Shown here: in pieces, positions 26,259 to 35,229 of the stretch | Numbering within the stretch: the stretch's first letter is position 1 | Layout of the letters: the number at the start of each line of letters is the position of its first letter | Origin: Saprospira sp. CCB-QB6 | GTDB lineage: Bacteria > Bacteroidota > Bacteroidia > Chitinophagales > Saprospiraceae | Assembly: GCF_028464065.1 (NCBI RefSeq) | Contig: NZ_CP116808.1 | Coordinates: 558,001-622,000, forward strand | DNA: 64,000 nt | Reading direction: 5' to 3' | Translations under genes and position numbers: made by a program | The notes under the pieces: generated by a model | Database searches by the model: none | Seen by the model: the letters and a program-made list of their open reading frames with translations, nothing else | Told to the model about the DNA's origin: nothing

Positions 26259-27281
26259 ATGTCAAAAATAGCCTTATATATTTTGGGCCTAGGACTCTGT
26301 TGTTCTTGGAGTTCTTTGGGGGCACAGTCTTTTATACTCAATCGGTTTTTTCAGCCTAGTTTGCAGCTCAATGCTGATTATCAACTGCCAGGGGCGGAGC
26401 AGCTAGAGGCGCCTCATATTGCTCGTTTTTCGGCTCAATTGGTGGTGCCAATTAAGAGTAAATTGGGTTTGGGCATTCGTTGGAACAAAATCTGGGAAGT
26501 ACGGAAATGGCAGGATTTGGCCAAGATGGGCAAGATCAAGGCCTATCAGATATTTTGGACCTTCAAGCCGCAGTTCACGCAATTATATCCACAAGCGGGC
26601 CTAGCGGATAGTTTGGGGTTTATGAATCCGAAGGGGCAGCAAGCCTTGGGCCTACAGACTGGCATCACGGGCATTCATTTGATTCCCAAATGGCGGTTAT
26701 TGTTCTATTCATTTAATCTGGGGATGCAACAAGACATTAGTCAATTGGATCGGACTCAGCCTTATTTTCAGGGGGCGATTGGGGTCGTTAACTTCAAGCG
26801 GATATTTTACTATTGGTATTATGGCTTGGCGGTATCGGCTAGTGCGGATCAGGCTTTTCCGGTTTTGGCCCTTCCGTTTATAGGGACCGATTTGCGTTTG
26901 GGGAAAAAGACTTGGTGGAATATTACTTTGCCCTTACAGACGAGATTGCAGTATAAATTTAATCGGTATAGCAAATTGGACCTATTGGCGAGTTTGGGGA
27001 GTACGGGTATGGGTTATCCGAGTCCGAGAACTGGGCAGCGGTTATACTTTCAGCAATTGCATTTACGGACGGGTTTGGCCTTGCATTTAAAGAGTAAGAA
27101 GGGCTGGAAGCTTTATTTAGAGGGGGGCTATATGCCTTATCGGCAATTGGATATCTTGGGGCAGGAGCATTTAGTTGTTCCAGATTTGGCTCCTTCTCCA
27201 TATTTTGCTTGCTCTTTATATTATGGTTTGCGTCAAAAGAGTTTGATTGGCGATCAATTGCAAGGCTTATTGAACTTTTAA
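26259..27281 (+). CDS. Outer-membrane beta-barrel protein (DUF6268-like)
   Basis: A 340-residue protein with a signal peptide (MSKIALYILGLGLCCSWSSLGA, before QSF). The rest is made of alternating strands with a conserved early HIARFSAQLVVPIKSKLGL, as in DUF6268-type barrels of Bacteroidota. It ends with LYYGLRQKSLIGDQLQGLL, not in an aromatic residue, so the last strand may be internal. Function unknown. It is the only gene of its unit; the ATG at 26259 is preferred over an out-of-frame ATG 7 bp upstream. Confidence 0.65.
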   Translation: MSKIALYILGLGLCCSWSSLGAQSFILNRFFQPSLQLNADYQLPGAEQLEAPHIARFSAQLVVPIKSKLGLGIRWNKIWEVRKWQDLAKMGKIKAYQIFWTFKPQFTQLYPQAGLADSLGFMNPKGQQALGLQTGITGIHLIPKWRLLFYSFNLGMQQDISQLDRTQPYFQGAIGVVNFKRIFYYWYYGLAVSASADQAFPVLALPFIGTDLRLGKKTWWNITLPLQTRLQYKFNRYSKLDLLASLGSTGMGYPSPRTGQRLYFQQLHLRTGLALHLKSKKGWKLYLEGGYMPYRQLDILGQEHLVVPDLAPSPYFACSLYYGLRQKSLIGDQLQGLLNF

Positions 27282-27319
27282 AAACTGTACAGCTCTTTAA
27301 AGTTCTTGCTAAAAAAGCG

Positions 27320-27327
27320 TATTTTTG
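27320..27327 (+). promoter_or_regulatory. Putative -7 box upstream of R9 and the NifU gene
   Basis: TATTTTTG fits TAnnTTTG; the region about 20 bp upstream (TTTAAAG) is only a weak -33 match. If used, R9 would be in the 5' untranslated leader of the NifU-domain gene. Confidence 0.4.
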
Positions 27328-27373
27328 TGTTCGGGCTATTTCTCTGCGTTTTGCAGGGCGCGAAGCGCCCGCA

Positions 27374-27492
27374 GGCTGAGGGATGGACAGCAGTGGCCCG
27401 CAGGGCCAGACCGAAGCGCTTTTGCGGCGAAGGGCCGAGCAGACCTGCGAGCTGCGAAACAGCCCGACCCGCCCGAAGGGCGGGGCAGCCCC
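27374..27492 (+). repeat. R9: GC-rich hairpin element, type B
   Basis: End stem GGCTG/CAGCC, inner GCAG/CTGC, first arm TGGCCC-GCA-GGGCCA, variable arm CGC-TTTT-GCG, 3' arm CCCGCCC-GAA-GGGCGGG. It lies 26 bp upstream of the NifU start, in sense. Confidence 0.9.
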
Positions 27493-27518
27493 TAAAAAAT
27501 GATAAAACAGTAAGAACT

Positions 27519-27764
27519 ATGAATAAAGAAGAAGTATTGGCCAAAGTGGATGAGGCATTGAACAGCATTCGTCCGCATTTGAAGGCAGATGGAGGCGGCA
27601 TAGAGGTAATTGATTTGACCGAAGAGATGCACCTAAAGATCAAGTGGCTAGGCAATTGTCAGTCTTGCTCGATGAGTGGGATGACGATGAAAGCGGGGAT
27701 TGAGTCTACGGTTAAGTCGGCTATTCCTGAAATTGTAGCTGTAGAAGCGATTAACGGACAATAA
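27519..27764 (+). CDS. NifU C-terminal domain (Fe-S scaffold) protein
   Basis: An 81-residue NFU domain started at ATG 27519 (MNKEEVLAKVDEALNSIRPHL); the longer upstream frame runs through R9 and is not real. The signatures ADGGGIEVIDL and WLGNCQSCSMSGMTM are complete, with a CxxC that binds an Fe-S cluster as a dimer. The role is to carry or assemble Fe-S clusters for target proteins. It is the single-domain Nfu form common in Bacteroidota. The lipoprotein gene follows after 16 bp, probably by chance of packing. Confidence 0.92.
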   Translation: MNKEEVLAKVDEALNSIRPHLKADGGGIEVIDLTEEMHLKIKWLGNCQSCSMSGMTMKAGIESTVKSAIPEIVAVEAINGQ

Positions 27765-27780
27765 ACAAGTATACAAAAGC

Positions 27781-28449
27781 ATGACTATTTTGAAGAATTG
27801 GGCCCTTTTGGTCCTATTGCTAGTGAGTCTAGCGGCTTGTAAAGAATCTGCGCCCAAGGTTGAGCAGCAAGATGAGTCAGAGATTGAGCAATCGGCTACG
27901 GAGGCTCCACAGGAAGAGTTAACAGTAGTCGCTGCGGAGGCTAAAGTTAGTTTTCCGACTGGGGAGTATGGCAGTTTGGTCCTTGGATTTGAGGGCAATC
28001 AGCTTACGGGTTATTATGATATGCCTTTGGGTTCTGGTAATGGTTGTAGTTTCTTTTTGGAGGGACAGCTAACGGAGGCAGGCAAAGAAGTGGCGGTAAA
28101 GGCTTATTTTCCGGGCAGTGAAGAGGTAGTAGAGGGAACTTTGACACAGGAGATACAGGCGGTAACGTTAAAGTTAGCGGCTAATCCTGGTGGGCAATGT
28201 GATCCTAGTTTGTATGGCGAGGGCGAGAAATTGATGTTATCTCAGCCGGCCACTTATTTGCGTGTGGGAGTATTGAGCCAAGAGGCTAGTGTATATGCTG
28301 ATGCCAAGCAAGCAGAGGCCAAGGGGAAACTAGATAAATTTGCTGTAGTTTTTGTTTTGCAGCAAATGGATGGTTGGCTTGAGGTACAGGAGATGAATGG
28401 CGAAATTAAGGGCTGGATTTCGGCTAAGGAGCTTTTTGGGCTTCGTTAG
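27781..28449 (+). CDS. Lipoprotein with C-terminal SH3-like domain
   Basis: A 222-residue protein with a lipobox (LLVSLAACKES; lipidated Cys near residue 20), an acidic linker (residues 22-50), a beta-rich middle (about 55-150) and a C-terminal SH3b-like stretch (YLRVGVLSQEASVYADAK .. GKLDKFAVVFVLQQMDGWLEVQEM .. GWISAKELFG). SH3b domains often bind peptidoglycan. Location in the envelope is inferred. Function unknown. A terminator follows. Confidence 0.7.
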   Translation: MTILKNWALLVLLLVSLAACKESAPKVEQQDESEIEQSATEAPQEELTVVAAEAKVSFPTGEYGSLVLGFEGNQLTGYYDMPLGSGNGCSFFLEGQLTEAGKEVAVKAYFPGSEEVVEGTLTQEIQAVTLKLAANPGGQCDPSLYGEGEKLMLSQPATYLRVGVLSQEASVYADAKQAEAKGKLDKFAVVFVLQQMDGWLEVQEMNGEIKGWISAKELFGLR

Positions 28450-28471
28450 GTAGAAAATATCTCTTATAATT

Positions 28472-28516
28472 TCAGAGCTCTCAATATGGACTACTTCCAT
28501 ATTGAGAGCTTTTTTC
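28472..28516 (+). terminator. Intrinsic terminator
   Basis: Hairpin AGAGCTCTCAATATGGA/TCCATATTGAGAGCT followed by six T, after the SH3 lipoprotein gene. Confidence 0.9.
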
Positions 28517-28590
28517 TTTGATAGACAGGGGGCTAGCTTAGTTGAATTAAAAAAAAGAAGAGTAGCCTTAGTTAGGCTCTGAATAATTTC

Positions 28591-28598
28591 TATCTTTA
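28591..28598 (+). promoter_or_regulatory. Putative -7 box of serA
   Basis: TATCTTTA is one base from TAnnTTTG, and a TTAG lies about 20 bp upstream. It is 55 bp before the serA start in an otherwise AT-rich gap. Confidence 0.35.
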
Positions 28599-28652
28599 AA
28601 GGGGTCTCTATAGATCTAAAAAATATTTATTTGCCCGCAAATTTCAGAAAAA

Positions 28653-29606
28653 ATGATCCGAATTTTAGCCAATGACGGCATACATCCCGATGGTCAACTC
28701 TTGTTGGAAGAGGCCAATTACGAGGTAGACACCAATAAAATTCCTCAAGAGGAATTGATCAATAAGTTACAGGACTATGATGCGATTATTGTTCGCTCGG
28801 CGACCAAGGTCCGCAAAGAGTTGATAGATGCTTGTCCACGACTGAAAATCATTGCTCGTGCGGGAGTAGGTTTGGACAACATTGATGTGGATTATGCTCG
28901 GGAGAAGGGCATTAAGGTCATCAATACGCCCAAGGCATCTTCTTTGGCGGTAGCAGAGTTGGTATTGGGGCAAATTTTCAGTTTGTCTCGTTATTTGTAT
29001 CAGGCCAATCGGGCGATGCCCCAGACGGGCAGTAGTGAGTTCAAGCAGCTCAAGAAGCGGTATGCGCAGGGCTTGCAGGTTAGTGGTCGCAAATTGGGGA
29101 TCATTGGTTTTGGTCGAATTGGTCAGGAGTTGGCTCGTTTAGCCATGGGAATTGGGATGGAAGTATTGGCTACAGATTTGGAGGAGCGCAAGGTCAATGT
29201 TTACATTAAGCCTCCGGCGGTAGAGAATGCGAGTTTGGCGGTAGAGTTACAGACCGTACCGATGGAGCAACTACTAGAGGAGAGTGATTTCATTTCGATT
29301 CATGTTCCTAGTGGTAAAGATTTGATTACGGCCAAAGAAATGGCCCAGATGAAGAAAGGCGTTTGCATCATCAACACCTCTAGAGGAGGAGTAATTTCTG
29401 AGGCTGATTTATTAGCGGCATTGGATAGTGGTCAATTGGCTGGAGCGGCATTGGATGTATTTGATAATGAGCCTAGTCCTTCAGAGGCAGTTTTGCAGCA
29501 TCCTTTAATTTCTGCAACTCCTCATATTGGGGCCTCTACACTAGAAGCACAGCGTTATATTGGTTTAGAAATCGCGGATGCTTTTATTGATTTTTTTGGC
29601 GAATAG
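28653..29606 (+). CDS. serA: D-3-phosphoglycerate dehydrogenase (short form)
   Basis: A 317-residue 2-hydroxyacid dehydrogenase that makes 3-phosphohydroxypyruvate, the first step of serine synthesis. Seen: an N-terminal substrate lobe (ILANDGIHPDGQLLLEE, DAIIVRSATKVRKELI), RAGVGLDNIDVDYA, the NAD-binding IIGFGRIGQELARLAMGIGM, the catalytic Arg/Glu/His set in NTSRGGVISE (Arg), DVFDNEPSP (Glu) and TPHIGAST (His). It lacks the ACT/regulatory domain, so it is the short form. It is followed by the kinase gene after 61 bp. Confidence 0.92.
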   Translation: MIRILANDGIHPDGQLLLEEANYEVDTNKIPQEELINKLQDYDAIIVRSATKVRKELIDACPRLKIIARAGVGLDNIDVDYAREKGIKVINTPKASSLAVAELVLGQIFSLSRYLYQANRAMPQTGSSEFKQLKKRYAQGLQVSGRKLGIIGFGRIGQELARLAMGIGMEVLATDLEERKVNVYIKPPAVENASLAVELQTVPMEQLLEESDFISIHVPSGKDLITAKEMAQMKKGVCIINTSRGGVISEADLLAALDSGQLAGAALDVFDNEPSPSEAVLQHPLISATPHIGASTLEAQRYIGLEIADAFIDFFGE

Positions 29607-29667
29607 TTTTTTTTGGGGGGCGGTTTAGACCGCCCTTCTTCTCCCCTTTACTCTAAGTTTTACCCCA

Positions 29668-32600
29668 ATGGATAGACTGCATTTTTTGAATAGCATTGGT
29701 CTTATTTATTGTAAGCGCGCATTAAGTCCTGATGCTTCAATTTTGGATTGGCATGGCCCTACTAATGGTTTACATCTAGAGGTCGGAAGTAGCTTTTTAG
29801 AATTGCTAAAACAAGAAGACCAGTCTTGGTATAATGAACAAATCCGGCAAGCTATAAAAAGGGGAGAAAGGCGTTTAGAGCTTTATTTTCGTCTAGCAGC
29901 TTCTAGCCCTCAGCCTATTTGGATACAAGAGCAGTTGCTTATATTAGAGCCAGAGGGCTACATTCAAAGTATTTTAATTCCCGTAGACAAAAAGCCTAAG
30001 GTTGCCGAGATTTTTGAAATGAGTAGAGAGCTACTCATTCAACACAACCACTATGAAGTCCAAACAGTAAACCCTCGTTTCCAGGAGGTTATGGGTTGGA
30101 ACCAAGAAGAGGTTGTTGGTAAAGATCTTAGAGAGTTATTAGTTTCTAAACAGCAAGCGGACTTACTCAATTATCTTTGGCGGCGTTTACAGAAAGAGGA
30201 GTCTGCAGATGCTTTTGAACTAGAGTTACAAAAGAAAAACGGAGAATGGGGATACTTTTGTCTTAAAGCAGAAGCTCACTATATTTATCTCATAGATAAG
30301 AGCAATGAAAAAGCTTGTACCTCTGCTTTAGAAGAAGTAAAGCAACGTTATGACAGCTTTTCTAGTGCCACAGAAGAGGGCATAGTCATTCATGAAGAAG
30401 GCATAGTTCAAGAAATGAATACTCGAGCCCGAGAGATATTAGGTTTAGATAAAGACGAAGTGTCTGGACTTCCTATTTCTGCCTTGGTGCATGAAGATGC
30501 AGTGCAGCAAATTTTGACCTTTCTCCGAGAGAATAAACAAGATGCGGGTATTAAACGACAGTCTATTGTCAAATCTCGCCACAAGAAATCGGGCCAAGTC
30601 ATGTATGTTTCAGTACGAGGCAGCCAAATCAAATTAGATAATACCTCCTATCGCTATGTGATTATTAGAGACATCACCAAAGAGCATCTCTCTGAACAAA
30701 TGCTCAAAGCAAGCGAGCAACGTTATAAGCGGCTGTCTGATGCAACCAAGGAGCTTATTCTCATTCATGAAGATGGCATTATTCAAGAAGTCAATAGAGC
30801 CTTTTGTGAATTTACTGGCTATGAAGAAACTGAACTCATTGGCTCAGAGACCTTTGATCTCATGTCTACCTTCAACTTTCAAAATCGACAGTTTAGCCGC
30901 AGAGAAATTCGACAATTTTACCAAAGCGATGAAGAGATTTCTGGCCGTTCTCTAATGACAAAAAAAGACGGAAGCACCTTTTCAGTAGAGTTTGAAGAGC
31001 GCATTATGTATAACAAGGAGCAAAAGCTCCGCTATGTCATTATTCGAGATATCACTCAAACCGAAGAGGCTAAACGAGCACTAGAAGAAAGCCGTAATAA
31101 ATATAAAAACTTAGCGGATGCCAGCTTTGAAGGCGTAATGATCTTGGAAAAAAGCGTCATCCGAGAGGTCAACCGTGCCTTCTGTCGAATGTTGGGCTAT
31201 CTAGAACAGGAAGTTATTGGGAAAAGTATTCAACTCCTATTTGAAGGCGAAGAACAATTGATCGAGCTCCAAAAAATGGCTGTACAAGAGCCCATTTTCC
31301 GCAAAGACGTAGTACTCAAACACAAAAATAAACAACTCTTCCCCGCTCAACTCCATCATCGAAAATTAGCCGATAGCGACCTTTGTTACTTACTCATCCG
31401 AGATATGAGTGAAAACCAACAACAACAACGCTTACTCAAAGAAAGTACAGAGAAATACAAGCGCCTATCTAATGCTACTCGAGAAGCGGTTATTATCTAT
31501 AAAGATGGATACATCCAAGAAGTAAATCATGCCGCCTGTACCCTTTTTGGCTGGAGTGAACAAGAACTTACAGGACAAAATATTCGAAAAATTGCTCAAT
31601 TAGGTGGCCGAAGTTTACAAGCCGCACTAGAACAAAGTGATACCGTAAAACTAGACCGCATCCCCCTTTACCGAAGCGATGGGAGCTCTTTTATGGCCGA
31701 AGTATGGGAAAGCGGAACGCAGGGCGTATTGCGTCAAGGACTTCGCCACCTAATTGTTCGTGATATTAGCGACCGAATTCGCTATGAACAGCGCATAGAA
31801 GAACTTTACTATGACCTTTCTGAAAGCAATAAACAGCTACGCTGTATTTTAGACCTCTCTCGTTTGGCCGCTCATGAATTTGCCAACTTAGAAGAGTTGA
31901 TTGAAAAAGCTCTACGACTAATTCCACCTAGTTGGCAGTTTCCAGAATTTTGTCAGGCCCAAATTCAATTGGGAAATAAAAAATGGCAAACAGATGACTT
32001 CCCCGAAGAAAGCATCTATCAACTCAGCGCTAATATCCCACTTAAAAATGGCGAAACAGGAACGCTACGCCTAGCCTACAAGGAAAGTCAACTCAAAAAC
32101 CAAGGCGCTGACCCCTTCCTCAAAACAGAACTACAACTCATCGAAGCTGTAGCAGCCCAAATTGCCTTTCTCATTGAGAAAAAACAAAGTGAGGAGGAAA
32201 CCGTCGCCGCTATTTTGGCCACCGAGGACCGAGAACGCGCCCGTATTGCTAAGGAATTACACGATAGCTTAGGACAACTCCTCATGGCCATTTCTCTCAA
32301 TTTAGAAGGGCTGAAAAAAGATCGCGCAAAACTAACAGAGCGCAATCAACAAAAGCTAGACCGCGCCCTGCAGTATTTGCAGGAGGCTATCACAGAAGGC
32401 CGAAATATCTCGCACAACCTCATGCCCAAAGCCATCAATGATTATGGCTATGTGCTTGCCGTACAATCTATGTTAGAAGGTTATCAAAAACTAGATGACA
32501 TTGAGTTCATTTTCTATGATAATCTACACAATAAACGTCTACCTCAAAAAGTCGAACTCGCCCTCTTCCGTATCACACAAGAGGCCATTACGAATATTCT

Positions 32601-32829
32601 TAAACACGCCCAAGCTACACAAGTTAGTATCCAACTTATGCACTACCCCGATGTCATCATGCTCATTATCGAAGATGATGGCAAAGGCTTTGATGCTCAA
32701 GAAAAGTTGGGCAAACAACAATTTGGCCTCAATAGTATGCGCAACCGAAGTAACTCCATTTCCGGTACCCTTACTATTGAAAGCCGCCCACAACAGGGTA
32801 CCGTTATTATGGTTGAAATCCCCCTCTAA
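29668..32829 (+). CDS. Multi-PAS sensor histidine kinase (HisKA_3 / NarL type)
   Basis: A 1053-residue cytoplasmic kinase with no membrane segments. Five PAS domains are visible, starting near residues 115, 227, 351, 476 and 594; the last four share a repeated IHEDGI-IQEVNRA motif and look like internal duplicates. A GAF-like region follows (about 720-850). The HisKA_3 box ARIAKELHDSLGQL puts the phospho-His at 865, and a HATPase_c domain ends the protein (EDDGKGFDAQ, QFGLNSMRNR). The response regulator 12 bp downstream is the likely partner. The PAS signals are unknown. Confidence 0.92.
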   Translation: MDRLHFLNSIGLIYCKRALSPDASILDWHGPTNGLHLEVGSSFLELLKQEDQSWYNEQIRQAIKRGERRLELYFRLAASSPQPIWIQEQLLILEPEGYIQSILIPVDKKPKVAEIFEMSRELLIQHNHYEVQTVNPRFQEVMGWNQEEVVGKDLRELLVSKQQADLLNYLWRRLQKEESADAFELELQKKNGEWGYFCLKAEAHYIYLIDKSNEKACTSALEEVKQRYDSFSSATEEGIVIHEEGIVQEMNTRAREILGLDKDEVSGLPISALVHEDAVQQILTFLRENKQDAGIKRQSIVKSRHKKSGQVMYVSVRGSQIKLDNTSYRYVIIRDITKEHLSEQMLKASEQRYKRLSDATKELILIHEDGIIQEVNRAFCEFTGYEETELIGSETFDLMSTFNFQNRQFSRREIRQFYQSDEEISGRSLMTKKDGSTFSVEFEERIMYNKEQKLRYVIIRDITQTEEAKRALEESRNKYKNLADASFEGVMILEKSVIREVNRAFCRMLGYLEQEVIGKSIQLLFEGEEQLIELQKMAVQEPIFRKDVVLKHKNKQLFPAQLHHRKLADSDLCYLLIRDMSENQQQQRLLKESTEKYKRLSNATREAVIIYKDGYIQEVNHAACTLFGWSEQELTGQNIRKIAQLGGRSLQAALEQSDTVKLDRIPLYRSDGSSFMAEVWESGTQGVLRQGLRHLIVRDISDRIRYEQRIEELYYDLSESNKQLRCILDLSRLAAHEFANLEELIEKALRLIPPSWQFPEFCQAQIQLGNKKWQTDDFPEESIYQLSANIPLKNGETGTLRLAYKESQLKNQGADPFLKTELQLIEAVAAQIAFLIEKKQSEEETVAAILATEDRERARIAKELHDSLGQLLMAISLNLEGLKKDRAKLTERNQQKLDRALQYLQEAITEGRNISHNLMPKAINDYGYVLAVQSMLEGYQKLDDIEFIFYDNLHNKRLPQKVELALFRITQEAITNILKHAQATQVSIQLMHYPDVIMLIIEDDGKGFDAQEKLGKQQFGLNSMRNRSNSISGTLTIESRPQQGTVIMVEIPL

Positions 32830-32841
32830 AGCTTCACTACT

Positions 32842-33501
32842 ATGCAAAAAATAAAAGTTTTCCTCGTAGACGACCACAAACTCATTCGCGATGGCATTAA
32901 GGCCCACCTAGAAGAAGCTCAAGACTTCGAAATTGTTGGCGAAGCTGCCGATGGCCAAGAAGCAATCAATAAACTCAAGGAAATTACCGCAGATGTGGTC
33001 CTGATGGACATCAATATGGATGGAATGGATGGCATCAGCTGCACCCAAATCCTTAGCCAAGAACTCCCCGAGCTCAATGTTCTAGCCCTCAGTATGCTGG
33101 CCGAAAACCAGCATATTAAAGAGATGATTAAGGCAGGCGCCAAAGGCTATTTGCTCAAAACAGCTACCGAGCAAGAAATCAAACAAGGAATTAGAGCTGT
33201 TTATCAAGGCCAAAATTTTTATAGCGCAGAAGTTACCCAAATTGTTATGAATAATTTGGGGACAGCCAACCGAAAAAAACGCTCTCGCTTCGATCCACTA
33301 GCCCCCCTCACCTCTAGAGAAAAAGAAGTTTTAGCCCTGATTATCAAGGAATATTCTAATCAGGAAATTGCCGATGAACTCTATATTTCTAAACGCACCG
33401 TAGATGCCCACAAACGCAATTTACTCGAGAAAACAGGGGCCAAAAATGTTGCGGGTTTAGTGGTCTTTGCCCTAAATAATCAGATTCTAGATAATGAGTA
33501 A
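32842..33501 (+). CDS. NarL/FixJ-type response regulator
   Basis: A 219-residue regulator. The receiver domain (residues 4-122) has Asp10/Asp11, the phospho-acceptor Asp56 in VLMDINM, a Ser/Lys pair (LALSMLAE, GYLLKTA), and a C-terminal LuxR helix-turn-helix (about 150-210: LTSREKEVLALIIKEYSNQEIADELYISKRTVDAHKRN region). It pairs with the five-PAS kinase 12 bp upstream. Target genes are not apparent in the window. Confidence 0.95.
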   Translation: MQKIKVFLVDDHKLIRDGIKAHLEEAQDFEIVGEAADGQEAINKLKEITADVVLMDINMDGMDGISCTQILSQELPELNVLALSMLAENQHIKEMIKAGAKGYLLKTATEQEIKQGIRAVYQGQNFYSAEVTQIVMNNLGTANRKKRSRFDPLAPLTSREKEVLALIIKEYSNQEIADELYISKRTVDAHKRNLLEKTGAKNVAGLVVFALNNQILDNE

Positions 33502-33524
33502 AGGATAGGATCAGTTTTTGTTTT

Positions 33525-33648
33525 GGGGCCCGCGGCCAGCAGAGCTGGCCGCCGCTATGCTGCGCGGCTCGCTATTCGCTCGGCCCTTCGGGCAGCACTT
33601 CGTTTGCCCTCGGTCTGGCCTACGGCCACCGCTGCGCAGCGCTGGGCC
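33525..33648 (-). repeat. R10: GC-rich hairpin element, type C
   Basis: Minus-strand: GGCCCAGCGCTGCG .. GCGGGCCCC; end stem GGCCC/GGGCC, inner stem GCGG/CCGC, first arm TGGCC-GTA-GGCCA, variable arm GGGCA..TGCCC, 3' arm GCGGCCAGC-TCT-GCTGGCCGC. It lies 23 bp after the response-regulator stop and points away from R11, back to back. Confidence 0.92.
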
Positions 33649-33732
33649 GCTCCACAGAATTTCTCTGCTTCTGGCTGAGCAGCCCTGGCCGCTTGTCCGA
33701 CAAAACCCAATGAGCAAGCTATAACGGCCCTG

Positions 33733-33752
33733 GCTGCGGTTTTAACCGCAGC
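33733..33752. repeat. Short perfect hairpin next to R11
   Basis: GCTGCGGT-TTTA-ACCGCAGC, an 8-bp stem with a 4-base loop just before R11. It is not in the R consensus. Confidence 0.8.
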
Positions 33753-33755
33753 ATC

Positions 33756-33949
33756 GGCTGAGGGATGGATAGCAGTGGCCGCAGGCCAGACCCAGGCGGC
33801 AAAGCCGCCGCAGGGCCGAGCAGAACTGCGAGCTGCGACACAGCCCGACCCGACCGATAATTCATGAGGGTTTCCACCCTCATTTTGTATCGCTTCGCAA
33901 AGCGATACCGCTTTGCGCTGGGTTTCAACCCGGCGGAAGGGGCAGCCCC
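33756..33949 (+). repeat. R11: GC-rich hairpin element, type B with inserted hairpins
   Basis: End stem GGCTG/CAGCC, inner GCAG/CTGC, first arm TGGCC-GCA-GGCCA, variable arm GGCGGC-AAA-GCCGCC. Its 3' arm carries about 80 bp of extra hairpins (TGAGGGT/ACCCTCA, GTATCGCTT..AAGCGATAC, CTGGGTT/AACCCGG) shared almost word for word with R15. It is the leader of the TPR gene. Confidence 0.9.
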
Positions 33950-33983
33950 AAAACAGTATCCATTGATTAAATATTTGACTGCA

Positions 33984-34664
33984 ATGTTATCTTCTCTTTC
34001 TCCTTATGGCCTTTTCTTGGGCCTTTTTTTAGCTAGTTTTGCTTCACTTTGGGGCCAAAAAAGCTTTCCAACCCTCAATGAGCTAGAATTGCAACCCAAA
34101 GCCGAAGCATTCTTGAAAACAGCCATTGCACAATTTGATGGGCAACGGTATCGACAGGCTGTTTTGGCCTTGGACCAAGCCATGCAAGCCAATGAAGAAG
34201 GACAATTGAGCGATATTTTGTTTTACTACAAGGCCCTTTGTTATTTGGAACTTGAGGAATATGGCGCTGCCAAAAATCAGCTAGATACCGCCATTAGCTT
34301 TGTTGATAATAAGGCGCATTATTACTATTATAGAGCTTCTGCCCTCTTGCAGTTGGGGCAAAACCAGGCTGCTTATTCAGACCTAGATCAAAGCTTGCGT
34401 TTGCAAACTGATAACCCCAAAGCTTGGCTAAAAAAAGGCCTCTTATTGCAACAACAACAGGCTTATCGCCAAGCACTAATGGCCTATGAACAAGCTTTGA
34501 GTTATCAGCCCAACTGGACCGAAGCCCTTTATTATAAAGGCGTATTGCTCTTGCAATTGGGGCTAGCCGAAAAAGGTTGTCAATGCTTAGAAGAGGCCAA
34601 AAATTTGGGCCTAGACAAAGCTGCCCGCGCCCAAGCTCAGTATTGTAATATCAAATCCAAGTAA
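33984..34664 (+). CDS. Secreted TPR protein
   Basis: A 226-residue protein started at ATG 33984 (MLSSLSPYGLFLGLFLASFASLWG signal peptide); the longer frame runs into R11. Six or so TPR repeats fill residues 45-215 (AVLALDQAMQANEEG, AAKNQLDTAISFVDN, AAYSDLDQSLRLQTDN, QALMAYEQALSYQPN, AEKGCQCLEEAKNLG). It is a scaffold of the periplasm or outer-membrane inner face. The TlpA-like gene follows after 3 bp and is likely co-expressed. Partner unknown. Confidence 0.8.
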   Translation: MLSSLSPYGLFLGLFLASFASLWGQKSFPTLNELELQPKAEAFLKTAIAQFDGQRYRQAVLALDQAMQANEEGQLSDILFYYKALCYLELEEYGAAKNQLDTAISFVDNKAHYYYYRASALLQLGQNQAAYSDLDQSLRLQTDNPKAWLKKGLLLQQQQAYRQALMAYEQALSYQPNWTEALYYKGVLLLQLGLAEKGCQCLEEAKNLGLDKAARAQAQYCNIKSK

Positions 34665-34667
34665 TTT

Positions 34668-35228
34668 ATGCGTCTACTCATTTTTAGTTTGCTCTTATTG
34701 GGCCTTGCTTGTGGCACAAAAAAGCCCCTTGCCGAAAGTAATCCGGAACAAGGGGAAGTAGACTATCTTCAGTATTTGGAGAATCAAAAAAAGGCCATTT
34801 TAGGCCAAAAAGCGCCCAACTTTCAGCTTAAAGATTTGGATGGAAAAAGCGTCCAATTAAGCGATTATGCAGGCCAGGTTGTTTTAGTTAACTTCTTTTT
34901 CAAGAATTGCAAACCCTGTCAGGTAGAAGTGCCTAGTTTGAACCAGCTTCAAGAAGATTTTGGGCCAGAAGGGCTAGTTGTTTTAGGCCTATCTAGAGAT
35001 GATCTGACCACAACGCAAGCCTTTGCCCAAGAGTTTAAGAGCAAATCCCCCCTACTTTATAACGCCCAAGAAGTAGCAAAAACCTATAAGGTTGTCGCCT
35101 ATCCCTCTAATATTTTGATTGATAAAAACGGAAAAATTATCGAATATTTTACGGGCAGCAGCAGTTTTGACGCAACCTATACGTATAGAGAACTCAAGCC
35201 CGCTATTCGCAAAGCCCTAAAACAGTAA
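34668..35228 (+). CDS. TlpA/ResA-like thiol-disulphide oxidoreductase lipoprotein
   Basis: A 186-residue protein with a lipobox (LLLLGLACGTK; Cys15 lipidated) and a thioredoxin-like AhpC/TSA domain: GQKAPNFQLKDLDGKSVQLS, then VLVNFFFKNCKPCQVE with a CKPC active site, and the cis-Pro region AYPSNILID. It should reduce or exchange disulphides in the envelope. Two-gene unit with the TPR protein 3 bp upstream; convergent with the small-family cluster, 1 bp from its stop. Confidence 0.9.
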   Translation: MRLLIFSLLLLGLACGTKKPLAESNPEQGEVDYLQYLENQKKAILGQKAPNFQLKDLDGKSVQLSDYAGQVVLVNFFFKNCKPCQVEVPSLNQLQEDFGPEGLVVLGLSRDDLTTTQAFAQEFKSKSPLLYNAQEVAKTYKVVAYPSNILIDKNGKIIEYFTGSSSFDATYTYRELKPAIRKALKQ

Positions 35229-35229
35229 A

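Noticed and set aside
27306-27518. N-terminal extension of the NifU protein through R9
   Set aside because: It encodes Arg/Pro/Ala-rich repeat sequence; the ATG at 27519 fits the family's first residues.
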